DNA of 64,000 nt, taken from NCBI GenBank assembly GCA_007750655.1, contig CP036290.1, forward strand, positions 1,302,001 to 1,366,000, given 5' to 3'. The notes under the pieces were generated by a model that had not been told where the DNA came from, made no database searches, and saw only the letters and a list, made by a program, of their open reading frames with translations. Position numbers and translations under genes: made by a program. Below, piece after piece: positions 52,237 through 60,085 of this stretch. Source of the stretch: Rohdeia mirabilis. Lineage in GTDB: Bacteria; Planctomycetota; UBA1135; GCA-002686595. Each line of letters begins with the position of its first letter. Position 1 is the first letter of the stretch.

Positions 52237-52650
52237 ATGGGACGATTCAGCGAATCGAGCAACGACGACGAACTCGAGGGCGGCATCGACATGTCGCCGC
52301 TCATCGACTGCGTCTTCATCCTCCTGATCTTCTTCATCGTCACCACGGTGTTCGTCGAGGAGTCGGGGATCGAGGTGGACAAGCCGAACGCGGCGTCCGC
52401 GTCGCAACTCGAGAAGACCAGCGTCCTGATCGCCATCTCGGCCGCGGGCGAAGTCGTCTACGGCGGTTCCGAGATCGGCGTCGGCGGCGTGCAGTCGACC
52501 GTCAAGCGCGAGATCAGCAAGGAGATGATTCCGGTCATCATCCAGGCCGACAAGGACGCCAAGTACGGACTCGTGGCGCGCGTGCTCGACGAGGCCAAGC
52601 TCGCCGGCGCGGAGAAGGTCAGTTTCGCCACCACGGTCGCGGGGAGCTGA
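52237..52650 (+). CDS. exbD: Biopolymer transport protein ExbD
   Basis: 137 aa. A single N-terminal helix with the conserved proton-path Asp24 (DMSPLIDCVFILLIFFIVTT), then a periplasmic domain with VIIQADKDAKYGLVARVLDE. Length and motif are standard. 48 bp after exbB and 10 bp before tonB. Confidence 0.96.
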   Translation: MGRFSESSNDDELEGGIDMSPLIDCVFILLIFFIVTTVFVEESGIEVDKPNAASASQLEKTSVLIAISAAGEVVYGGSEIGVGGVQSTVKREISKEMIPVIIQADKDAKYGLVARVLDEAKLAGAEKVSFATTVAGS

Positions 52651-52660
52651 GCAGCGTTCG

Positions 52661-53329
52661 ATGGAAGCGATCGGCCGCATCCTGCTCGGTGGGTTCCAGC
52701 GCATCGCGGCGCTGGCCCTGGCTCTGGCGTTCACGCTGGGGCTCTTCCTCGTGCTGCCGTTGATCCAGTCGCTCGCGAAGTCGCCGACCGACATGGTCCA
52801 GCTCTCCGAGTGGGACCCGAACAACGCGCCGCCGCCGCCCCCTCCGCCGCCGGAACCCGAGCCGGAGCCCGAGCCGGAGGAAGAGCCGCCGCCACCGCCC
52901 GAGTTCGACGAGGCGCCGCCGCCGATGCTCGACCTGGCCGCCATGTCGTCCGCTCTGGACATCGGCGCCGGTCTCGGAGGTTACGGCTCGATCGCGATGG
53001 GGGCGCGCCTCGACGCGCTCTCGGGCGGCGACGCCGACGACCCGTTCGGACTCGGCGCGCTCGATCAGGAGCCGCGCGCGACCCATCAACCCGGGCCGTC
53101 GCTCACCGCCAAGCTGCGCAAGCGCGGGCCGGGGCAGGTGCGGCTCATCTTCATCGTGGACGAGCGCGGTCGGGTCGAGAGTCCCACCGTCGTCAGCTCG
53201 AGCGATCCGATCTTCGATCGCCCCGCGATCGACGCCGTCAAGAAATGGAAGTTCGAACCAGGGATGCGCGGCGGTGCGCCCGCCCAAGGTCGTCAAAGCG
53301 TGACGATCTCGTTCCCCGGAGAAAAGTGA
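52661..53329 (+). CDS. tonB: Energy transducer TonB
   Basis: 222 aa. N-terminal inner-membrane anchor (RIAALALALAFTLGLFLVLPL), a Pro/Glu-rich spacer (PPPPPPPEPEPEPEPEEE) that spans the periplasm, and a C-terminal domain with GQVRLIFIVDERGRVESPTV and DRPAIDAVKKWKFEPGMRGG, which binds the receptor's TonB box. The C-terminal strand order is that of the short TonB2 type. It lies 10 bp after exbD and 4 bp before the TPR gene. Confidence 0.94.
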   Translation: MEAIGRILLGGFQRIAALALALAFTLGLFLVLPLIQSLAKSPTDMVQLSEWDPNNAPPPPPPPPEPEPEPEPEEEPPPPPEFDEAPPPMLDLAAMSSALDIGAGLGGYGSIAMGARLDALSGGDADDPFGLGALDQEPRATHQPGPSLTAKLRKRGPGQVRLIFIVDERGRVESPTVVSSSDPIFDRPAIDAVKKWKFEPGMRGGAPAQGRQSVTISFPGEK

Positions 53330-53333
53330 CGAC

Positions 53334-54941
53334 ATGAACCGAATCCAGACCACTTCCAGCCCGCTCGTCCAGACCGGCGCTTTCCTCCGCAGCCTGCCGA
53401 TCGCGCTCCTGTGCGCGACCCTCGGTGCCTGCGCGACGTTGGGCGACGGCGTGCCGCCGGTGGCGGGTGCGGTCACGTCGCGCGTCGACACTGCGACGTC
53501 CGCCGGCGCGCCCACGGTTGGCGCCCAAGAGGCGACTTCGAGCACGAGCGACGCGGTCGCGATCGAGGCCGCGGCACCCGGTGGAGGAGGGGCGCGTTCG
53601 AACCGCTCGAAGGCCGGCCGACCCGCGGACCGCGAGCGTGACGCACGCGTCGAAGCCCTCTGGCGCGACCCCGAGTTCCAGCGCCGCTTCCAGCAGTCCT
53701 ACGTTCCGTTGACCGAGGTCGAGCCGAGTCTCACCACGGACGAACGCGAGCGCCTGCAGGACGTCGTCGCACTCGTGCTGAAGGGTGAGGAAGGACTGCC
53801 CGACGCGCGTCGCCGGCTCGAGCGCATGATCACGCCGGCGTCGTCGCCGATGCTGCACTTCTGGCTGGGCAACATCGCGCTCCAGCAGGACGACACGACC
53901 CAGGCCGAGACCTCCTACCGCGCGGCGGTGCAGGGCTTCCCGCGCTTCCTGCGCGCCTGGAGAGCGCTGGCCTTCCTGCAGTCGCGAACGGGTGACTTCG
54001 ACGGCGCGCGCGCGTCGTTCGCCCAGGTTCTGCAGCTCGGCCCGGCCGACGCGGACACCTACGGTCTGATGGGGATCGCACTGTCGCGCACGGGCGATCA
54101 CGTGGCCGCCGAGTCCGCCTTCCGCATGGCCTCCTTGTTCGCGCCCGACACCTTCGACTGGAAGGTGGGACTGGCCGACAGCCTCGGTCAACAGCGACGC
54201 TACGCCGACGCGATCGCGCAGTTCGACGCGCTCCTGCTCCAGCGCCCGGACCAGTTCCAGCTGTGGCTGGGTCAGGCCGACGCCTACCTGAAGAGCGGGA
54301 ACTTCGAGAAGGCCGCCGAGAACCTCGAGTTCGTCGACGAGCTCGGGGGCTCGACCACTCAGACGCTCGCGCTCCTCGGTGAGATCTACTCGCAGGAACA
54401 GCTCTACGACCTGGCGGCCCAGGCCTACGTCCGCGCCATCGACATCGATCCGAAGGGCGGCGTCGAAGTGGCCGTCGCGGCCGCACGCGGACTCGCCGAG
54501 CGCAACGCGAACGAAGCCGCGGCGGCGATCGTCGAGCACGTGCGTTCGCTCGGATCGGATCCGCTCGAGGGCGCGGTGGGGCTCGACGTGCTGCAGCTGC
54601 GCGCGACGATCGCCCGCAACGAGGGGCGCCGCAGCGACGAGCGCGAGCACCTCGAAGAGCTGACCCGACTCGACCCGCTCGACGGTTGGGCGCTCATCCG
54701 CCTGGGTGAGTCGTTCGAGGCCGAGGGCGAGATCGAGCGCGCGCGCAGCCGCTTCGACCAGGCGCGCGGCATGGACGGCTTCGAAGCGGCGGGCGATCTG
54801 GCGCTGGGCCGGATGCTCGTGCGGCAGGGCGAACTGGAGGACGGACTCGCCGCGCTCGAGCGCAGTCAACGCGCCGAACCGCGCGACGACGTGGCCACGT
54901 TCGTCGAACAGGTGCGACGCGCGGCCCGCACGGCCAAGTAG
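53334..54941 (+). CDS. TPR lipoprotein of the TonB operon
   Basis: 535 aa. Lipobox LGAC (Cys33) after SLPIALLCAT. At least seven TPR-like helix pairs follow from about residue 120 (FWLGNIALQQDDTTQAETSY, FLRAWRALAFLQSRTGDF, ADTYGLMGIALSRTGDHVAA, WALIRLGESFEAEGEIERAR). In gamma-proteobacterial TonB2 clusters a TPR protein closes the operon in the same place. It probably sits on the outer membrane's inner face or in the periplasm and helps assemble the system. An SD-like GGAGAAAAG lies about 10 nt before the ATG. A terminator follows at 54979. Confidence 0.85.
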   Translation: MNRIQTTSSPLVQTGAFLRSLPIALLCATLGACATLGDGVPPVAGAVTSRVDTATSAGAPTVGAQEATSSTSDAVAIEAAAPGGGGARSNRSKAGRPADRERDARVEALWRDPEFQRRFQQSYVPLTEVEPSLTTDERERLQDVVALVLKGEEGLPDARRRLERMITPASSPMLHFWLGNIALQQDDTTQAETSYRAAVQGFPRFLRAWRALAFLQSRTGDFDGARASFAQVLQLGPADADTYGLMGIALSRTGDHVAAESAFRMASLFAPDTFDWKVGLADSLGQQRRYADAIAQFDALLLQRPDQFQLWLGQADAYLKSGNFEKAAENLEFVDELGGSTTQTLALLGEIYSQEQLYDLAAQAYVRAIDIDPKGGVEVAVAAARGLAERNANEAAAAIVEHVRSLGSDPLEGAVGLDVLQLRATIARNEGRRSDEREHLEELTRLDPLDGWALIRLGESFEAEGEIERARSRFDQARGMDGFEAAGDLALGRMLVRQGELEDGLAALERSQRAEPRDDVATFVEQVRRAARTAK

Positions 54942-54978
54942 GCCCGCGGCGAGCTCCCGGACGAGGTCGGGAACGAAC

Positions 54979-55021
54979 GACGGCGCCCGCCGTTCCCCCG
55001 AGGGGAGCGACGGGCGCCGTC
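54979..55021. terminator. Bidirectional terminator hairpin
   Basis: Perfect 11-bp stem GACGGCGCCCG/CGGGCGCCGTC (54979-54989 with 55011-55021); the loop can pair further. Between the TPR gene and the convergent Sel1 gene. Confidence 0.65.
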
Positions 55022-55057
55022 TCGTTCCACTCCGCTTCGACGGAGCGTCGGCTTCGA

Positions 55058-56344
55058 TCAGCGGATACGAGCGCGCAGGCTCTCGAGCTTCTCCTGCGAC
55101 GACGACAGCGCGGGCTTGCCCATCTGCGAGGCCAGCTGGTGACGACGCTCGACAGCGAGTTGGCTGCCGTTCTCGGCGGCCAGGCCGTACCACGCCAGCG
55201 CGGTCACCGGGTCGGCGTCGACGCCGCGACCGGTCTGGTACATGTCGCCGATGCGCTGCATCGACTCGGCGTGACCTTGCCCGGCGGCGCGTCGGAACAG
55301 GCCCATGGCCGTTCCCGCGTCGGCGGTTCCCGTGCGACCGCGCAGGTGCACGAGCCCGAGGTTGTACTGCGCGAGGGCGAGACCTTGGTCGGCGGCGAGC
55401 GTGAGCCAGCGCGTGGCGAGCTCGTCACTCTGTTCGACACCTTGGCCCTCCAGGAACATCAGGCCGATGGCGGTCTGTGCCTGGGCGACACCCGACTGGG
55501 CGGCGCGGCCGATCCACTTGGCCGCTTCGCGGTGGTTCTTCGCGACGCCACGCCCTTCGAAGAGCAACCAGCCGTAGAGGAACTCGGATTCCGGGTTGCC
55601 CTGCTCGGCGGCCTTGGCGAACCACTCGGCGGCGGCACGAGCGTCCTTGTCGGCACCGTTGCCGGTCAGGTGCATGAGCCCGGTCAAGTGCTGAGCGGTC
55701 GCACTGCCGCGCTCGGCGGCTTCGATGTAGTGGCGAGCCATGGCGCCGACGTCGGCGTCGGTCGTCGGCGTGAGCGAACCGCTGGCGCGCTCGACGATGT
55801 CGTCGGCGCCGATCGCGGCCACCTGGACCGGACCGTCCGAACGACGGGCACCGGGTCGCTTCGAACCGGCGTTCTGGAGCGCCTCGTCGCGCAGGTGCAC
55901 GATGTCGAGGTTGTGCTTGGCCTTCTCGAAGCCTTGAGCGGCCGAGCGCTGGAGCCACTCGTTGGCCTTGGCGGCCGAGCGTTCGACGCCACGACCTTCG
56001 ACGTACATGATGCCGAGGTTGTTCTGAGCGGCGGCGTGGCCACGCTCGGCGGCGGCGCGGTAGTAGCGCGCTGCCGCTTCCATGTCGACCACGGTTCCGT
56101 TGCCGTTCTCGTGGGCGAGGGCGGCGATGTACTGCGAACGCGCGCTGCCTTTCTCGACCTGTTCGGCGGAGAGTTGGGCAGAGATGGCGGTGTTGCCGTA
56201 CTGGGAGGTGGACGGGTCGGCCTTGCCGGAGACACAGCTGCCGAGCGGCGCGACCAGGGTGATCAGGGACAACGTCAGAGCGGCGCGGCGGACGGCCTGG
56301 TGGCGTCGTGCCGGGCGGGCGACGGGGAATTCTTGGGGCTGCAT
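55058..56344 (-). CDS. Sel1-repeat lipoprotein
   Basis: 428 aa. Signal sequence with lipobox LGSC (Cys37). The mature part is a chain of Sel1-like repeats of about 36 residues (AAARYYRAAAERGHAAAQNN, LGIMYVEGRGVERSAAKANE, LGLVHLRGRTG), seven or more, with a disordered insertion around 150-190. Sel1 repeats mediate protein contacts. The ATG at 56344 starts a basic-then-hydrophobic signal. It converges on the TonB operon with a shared hairpin. Function unknown. Confidence 0.9.
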   Translation of the reverse strand: MQPQEFPVARPARRHQAVRRAALTLSLITLVAPLGSCVSGKADPSTSQYGNTAISAQLSAEQVEKGSARSQYIAALAHENGNGTVVDMEAAARYYRAAAERGHAAAQNNLGIMYVEGRGVERSAAKANEWLQRSAAQGFEKAKHNLDIVHLRDEALQNAGSKRPGARRSDGPVQVAAIGADDIVERASGSLTPTTDADVGAMARHYIEAAERGSATAQHLTGLMHLTGNGADKDARAAAEWFAKAAEQGNPESEFLYGWLLFEGRGVAKNHREAAKWIGRAAQSGVAQAQTAIGLMFLEGQGVEQSDELATRWLTLAADQGLALAQYNLGLVHLRGRTGTADAGTAMGLFRRAAGQGHAESMQRIGDMYQTGRGVDADPVTALAWYGLAAENGSQLAVERRHQLASQMGKPALSSSQEKLESLRARIR

Positions 56345-56506
56345 CCCGGCGCTATCGCCCGCTGCACCGGCTCGGATTGAGCCCCACCCCGAGTGTCCGT
56401 GTCTCGCGATCGACGTTCCGGGAACGGCTGGAAAGTCTTTCCGGGTGCCGCGAACGCCCGTTGCGACCGGATCGACGGTCGGGCGCGTGGCGGCGGGCCG
56501 GCGGTC

Positions 56507-58504
56507 TCAGGGAACCAGTGCGATCGGCACCGCGTTGCTCGCGAAGTCGATCAACCCCGTGCCGAACGCGTCGATCGTGATGAAGGCGTGGTGCAGTTCC
56601 AGCCCCGCGAACGTCGGATCGGTGGCCTGCGGGACCGTGAACGACACGCTCGCGTCGCCCGCTCCGTCGAGCACACCGTAGAACGGGCCGACGATGCCAC
56701 CGCCCAGGTTCTGCACGAGGAAACTGGTGTAGACGTCGAGTACGAGCGGGATCGACAGCCCCGAGAGCGGGTCCACGGTCGCGGGCGAGCTGCCCGACGC
56801 ACTGCCGAGCACGACGTAGAGTCGACCGGCGCGGTCGAGCGGTGCATCGAGCGCGAGCTGTTGCACGCCACCGCTCGCGACGCTCAGCTCGAACAGGTCG
56901 GCGTAGAGCGGCGGGGGAGCGCAGACGTCGAGGACGCCGTCGCCGTCGAGGTCGGTTCCCAGGCCCAGAGCCACCTGCGCGGCATCGGGCACACCGTCGC
57001 CGTCGCAGTCGTCGACGGCCCCGCGCACGATGTCGATGGCGTCGGGCACGCCGTTGCCGTCGAGATCGGGCAGCAGCGCCGCACCGAGGTCGGGCCGCGG
57101 TCCGACGTTCTGGCTGGCGGGGAACGCGCCGCTCGTCTGCGGCAGAGCGCGCGTGGCGAGCACTTCGAGCACCTGACTCGGCTCGAGCGGCGCGCCGCTC
57201 GTCGCGCGCGCGGCGCCCTGGACAGCGGCGCACAGTCCGGCGATCAGGGCCGAAGCGCTCGACGTGCCGGAGAAGGTCGACGTGTAGAAGTGGTCCGCTC
57301 CACCCGTGGCGTACAGACCTCCGAAGCCGGTCGTCACGACCTGACCGCCCCAGGCCTGGAGATCGACCGTTGCGCCGTAGTTCGAGAAGCACGGGCGACT
57401 TCCCGCGACGTCCGTGGAGTTCGGGCCGTGCCCCGCTCCGACCATGATCGCGCCCGAGTCGTTCTGCAGCGCGAACGGCGCGTGTCCAATCTGTAGCGCG
57501 GGATCGTCGAGGTTCGTCTGTCCGTTCCCGGCCGCCTCGACCACGACGATGCCGTTCGCGACGGCCAGCTGGATCGCGTCGTACCACGGCTGGTGCCACT
57601 CGATGGGGAGGACGCCCGGCAGGTTCGAGATCGGATCGCCCGGGCCGCAGCCACTGCCGAGCCCCGGGTCCGGTCCGAAGATCTGTTGCTCGATCAGAAG
57701 GATGTCGCCGGGCCGCAGGACCGTCATGGCCCGGGTGATGGCCGCGCCGGGCGAGTAGGTCCCCGCGCCAGCGCCCGTGTTGGCGGCGGCGAAGTAGAGC
57801 TCGGCCGTCGGCGTGATCCCGATCGTCCCGAAGGCGTTGGCCTGTGCGCCGACGATGCCGAGCACCGCGGTGCCGTGGTTCGTGTCGTTGAACGGATCGT
57901 TCGGCTGCGGGCCGACCAGCTGCACGTTGGGCAGGTCGGTGTGCGTCGCGTTCCAACTGAACTCCACGTCGCACAGGCGCACGTCGACGCCGGTGGCTCC
58001 CGGGACGCTCCAGGCCGCCGCGACACCGAAACCCTGGGGCGCCGCGTTCGGGTAGAGCTGGATCGGGAAGAAGTCCGGCGCGTTGAGCAGGGTCGGCGCG
58101 CTGGCCGTCGGCGGACGCACCGGCAGCGGCGAAGGCGTCGCGTACTCGACCCAGGGCAGTGCGCGCACCAGCTCGAGGGCGGCCGTGGGGTCGAGTCCCT
58201 CCGGCAGCGTCGCGATCAAGTGCCGGCCGAGATCGGGCAGGGCGCGACCGAGGCGTTCCTCGCCGCGCGCGCGCCAGGCGTCGAGTTGGGCGGGCGGGAC
58301 GCTGTGCTCGCGCGCGATCGACCAGCCGCGCAGAGTCGCGACCGTGCCGTCGAGCGCGCGCTCGACCGGGGCGTCCTCGCGCACCTTGATCGCGATGCGG
58401 TCGCCCGCGTGGGCCCGCGGATCGAACGACCGCTCGTCGGCCCACAGGGCGGGGGCGAGGCACGCGGCGAGCAGGAGGGCGCGGATCGGGACGAGCGGGG
58501 GCAT
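56507..58504 (-). CDS. Secreted subtilisin-like serine protease (S8) with C-terminal planctomycete-type domain
   Basis: 665 aa. Signal peptide MPPLVPIRALLLAACLAPALW (start at 58504). Propeptide-like region to about 130, then the S8 fold: Asp179 (VRLCDVEFS), His210 (NHGTAVLGI), oxyanion Asn327 (EAAGNG) and Ser415 (SGTSSASALIAG). Calcium-binding thrombospondin-type-3-like repeats follow (DLDGNGVPDAIDI, DCDGDGVPDAAQ, DLDGDGVLDVC), then a C-terminal beta domain (GRLYVVLGSASGSSPATVDP, GLELHHAFITIDAF) of the same kind as in the two tandem exported proteins. Secreted protein degradation is the likely role. Two -10-like hexamers lie upstream, TAGAAT (58519-58514) and TAGGCT (58595-58590). Confidence 0.9.
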   Translation of the reverse strand: MPPLVPIRALLLAACLAPALWADERSFDPRAHAGDRIAIKVREDAPVERALDGTVATLRGWSIAREHSVPPAQLDAWRARGEERLGRALPDLGRHLIATLPEGLDPTAALELVRALPWVEYATPSPLPVRPPTASAPTLLNAPDFFPIQLYPNAAPQGFGVAAAWSVPGATGVDVRLCDVEFSWNATHTDLPNVQLVGPQPNDPFNDTNHGTAVLGIVGAQANAFGTIGITPTAELYFAAANTGAGAGTYSPGAAITRAMTVLRPGDILLIEQQIFGPDPGLGSGCGPGDPISNLPGVLPIEWHQPWYDAIQLAVANGIVVVEAAGNGQTNLDDPALQIGHAPFALQNDSGAIMVGAGHGPNSTDVAGSRPCFSNYGATVDLQAWGGQVVTTGFGGLYATGGADHFYTSTFSGTSSASALIAGLCAAVQGAARATSGAPLEPSQVLEVLATRALPQTSGAFPASQNVGPRPDLGAALLPDLDGNGVPDAIDIVRGAVDDCDGDGVPDAAQVALGLGTDLDGDGVLDVCAPPPLYADLFELSVASGGVQQLALDAPLDRAGRLYVVLGSASGSSPATVDPLSGLSIPLVLDVYTSFLVQNLGGGIVGPFYGVLDGAGDASVSFTVPQATDPTFAGLELHHAFITIDAFGTGLIDFASNAVPIALVP

Positions 58505-58513
58505 GGCACGCCC

Positions 58514-58519
58514 ATTCTA
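58514..58519 (-). promoter_or_regulatory. Possible -10 element (TAGAAT) nine nt before the subtilase ATG
   Basis: TAGAAT on the minus strand, 5 of 6 to TATAAT. The ATG at 58504 lies 9 nt beyond it, so transcription would start 2-3 nt before the ATG. No good -35. Confidence 0.35.
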
Positions 58520-58607
58520 CGGGGTCCTCGGGGACCGACCTGCGAGCCGCGCGGCGACGGCCGGGCCGGCGAGACCGCTCGGGCTCCCAAGCCTAGCCCG
58601 CCGCCGC

Positions 58608-60023
58608 TCAGGGGGCGGCCGGTACGACCAGGAACGGAGCGTCCTCGGCGGTCTCCACGCCCTCGAACTCGGTCGCGAAACGTGCTTCGAGCTCGCCCAT
58701 GCAGGTCCCGATGCGTGCCTCGAACGGGACCAGCGGGCGCCACCCGCGATCGATCGCCAACACCCGCCCGTCGTCGTGGAGCGCGTGCGCCGTCCGCATC
58801 ACGCGCTCGACGAGTGCCGTCGTCGATCCATCCGCCGCGATCAGCGCCTCGAGGTCGATCGCCAGGTTGTACTCGAGCAGTTCGTCGTCGCGACCCGAGA
58901 GCGTCTGGCGCGACAGGTCGACCGAGAGCACGTACCCGCCGTCGGGCAGGTGCGCCGAAGCGAGTTCGAACCGCGCGCGACCTACGTCGGCCAGCGCGGC
59001 GCGTTCGGGTCCGTGGATCGTCCCGACGCCGAGCCACAGACCGGCGGCGGCGACCACACCGACCAGCGCCGCACCGACGACACCGAGCGAGCGTCCACGC
59101 GCGAAGGTCGAACCCGCAGCCGTCGCGACGAGCACCAGCGGTCCGGCGAAGTAGCCACCCGACGTCGGGACGGCGAACCACGCGAAGGCGAGCAGCAGCG
59201 GCAGCGCGCTCGCACCCAACGCGAGTGCTTCGCGACCCGGTCGGCGGAACAGGGCGACGCCGACGAGAGCGAGGATCGGGAACCAGGGACGCACGATCTC
59301 GTCCATCAGGAACTCGAGGTCGAAGTCCGAGTGGAACTCGCTCAACAGCCACATGCTGCCACCCAGCGAGCCTCCCTGGACGGCGAACGGGTACAGCGCG
59401 TTCAGCCATTCGCCCGCGAGCGCGCCGACACCGGCGACGACGGTGGCGGGCAGGGCCGCGCGCCAACCCGAGCGCACCGCTCCGACGAGCGGAACGGCGA
59501 GGAGGAGTCCGATGTTGCTGCGGTGCGCGGCGACGGCGAACGCGCACGCGGCCGCCAGGAGCACGAGGTCCGTCGTCGACTCGCGCAGCGCTCGGTCGCG
59601 TCGGCGCGCGAGCACCCACACCAGAAGGCCCGCCCCGAGCATCTGGACCGCGTGCACCTCGACGCGACTCCCGTTCACCCACCAACCCGGGCTCGCCGCC
59701 AGCGCGATCAGCGCCAAACACCCCGAACCGCCGAGATCCCGAGCAGCTCGGTGGACGAACCACAGCGCGAGAACGGCGGACACCGCGGAGGCGATCTGCA
59801 GCGCTCGCAAGGCGCCGACGCCGGGCACGACCTGGTCGAAGAACCACCCCATGGGCAGGTACGCCGCGTGGTACCAGACCGTCGGCCAGCCGTTCGCGTA
59901 GGCCAGCCGGTCCACCAGCGCGGGCCCGTCCTCGTCCAGCGCCGTCGGTGCCGCGGCCAGCAGCACCGCGAGCAGCACGAGGGCGACGGAGCCGGCGAGT
60001 CGTCGAAGGCGTTGGCGGTGCAC
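58608..60023 (-). CDS. Polytopic membrane protein, possible glycosyltransferase-like
   Basis: About 471 aa with 9-11 hydrophobic helices (LAGSVALVLLAVLLAAAPTA, ALIALAASPGWWVNG, VLLAAACAFAVAAH, VVGAALVGVVAAAGLWLG). An early loop has the ALDEDGP and WPTVWYHAAYLPMGW motifs seen in GT39/GT83-like mannosyltransferase-type membrane proteins (acidic residues in the first loop). The C-terminal 150 residues are soluble. No in-frame ATG follows the DUF1501 stop; I used GTG at 60023, 62 bp after it, so the start is uncertain. Substrate unknown. It follows DUF1501 on the same strand and may share the operon. Confidence 0.65.
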   Translation of the reverse strand: MHRQRLRRLAGSVALVLLAVLLAAAPTALDEDGPALVDRLAYANGWPTVWYHAAYLPMGWFFDQVVPGVGALRALQIASAVSAVLALWFVHRAARDLGGSGCLALIALAASPGWWVNGSRVEVHAVQMLGAGLLVWVLARRRDRALRESTTDLVLLAAACAFAVAAHRSNIGLLLAVPLVGAVRSGWRAALPATVVAGVGALAGEWLNALYPFAVQGGSLGGSMWLLSEFHSDFDLEFLMDEIVRPWFPILALVGVALFRRPGREALALGASALPLLLAFAWFAVPTSGGYFAGPLVLVATAAGSTFARGRSLGVVGAALVGVVAAAGLWLGVGTIHGPERAALADVGRARFELASAHLPDGGYVLSVDLSRQTLSGRDDELLEYNLAIDLEALIAADGSTTALVERVMRTAHALHDDGRVLAIDRGWRPLVPFEARIGTCMGELEARFATEFEGVETAEDAPFLVVPAAP

Positions 60024-60085
60024 GGAGCGAGCGAAGTGGGCGTGGTGAGCGACGGACGACGCCCGCGGTCGAGGGCCGTCGGCGA

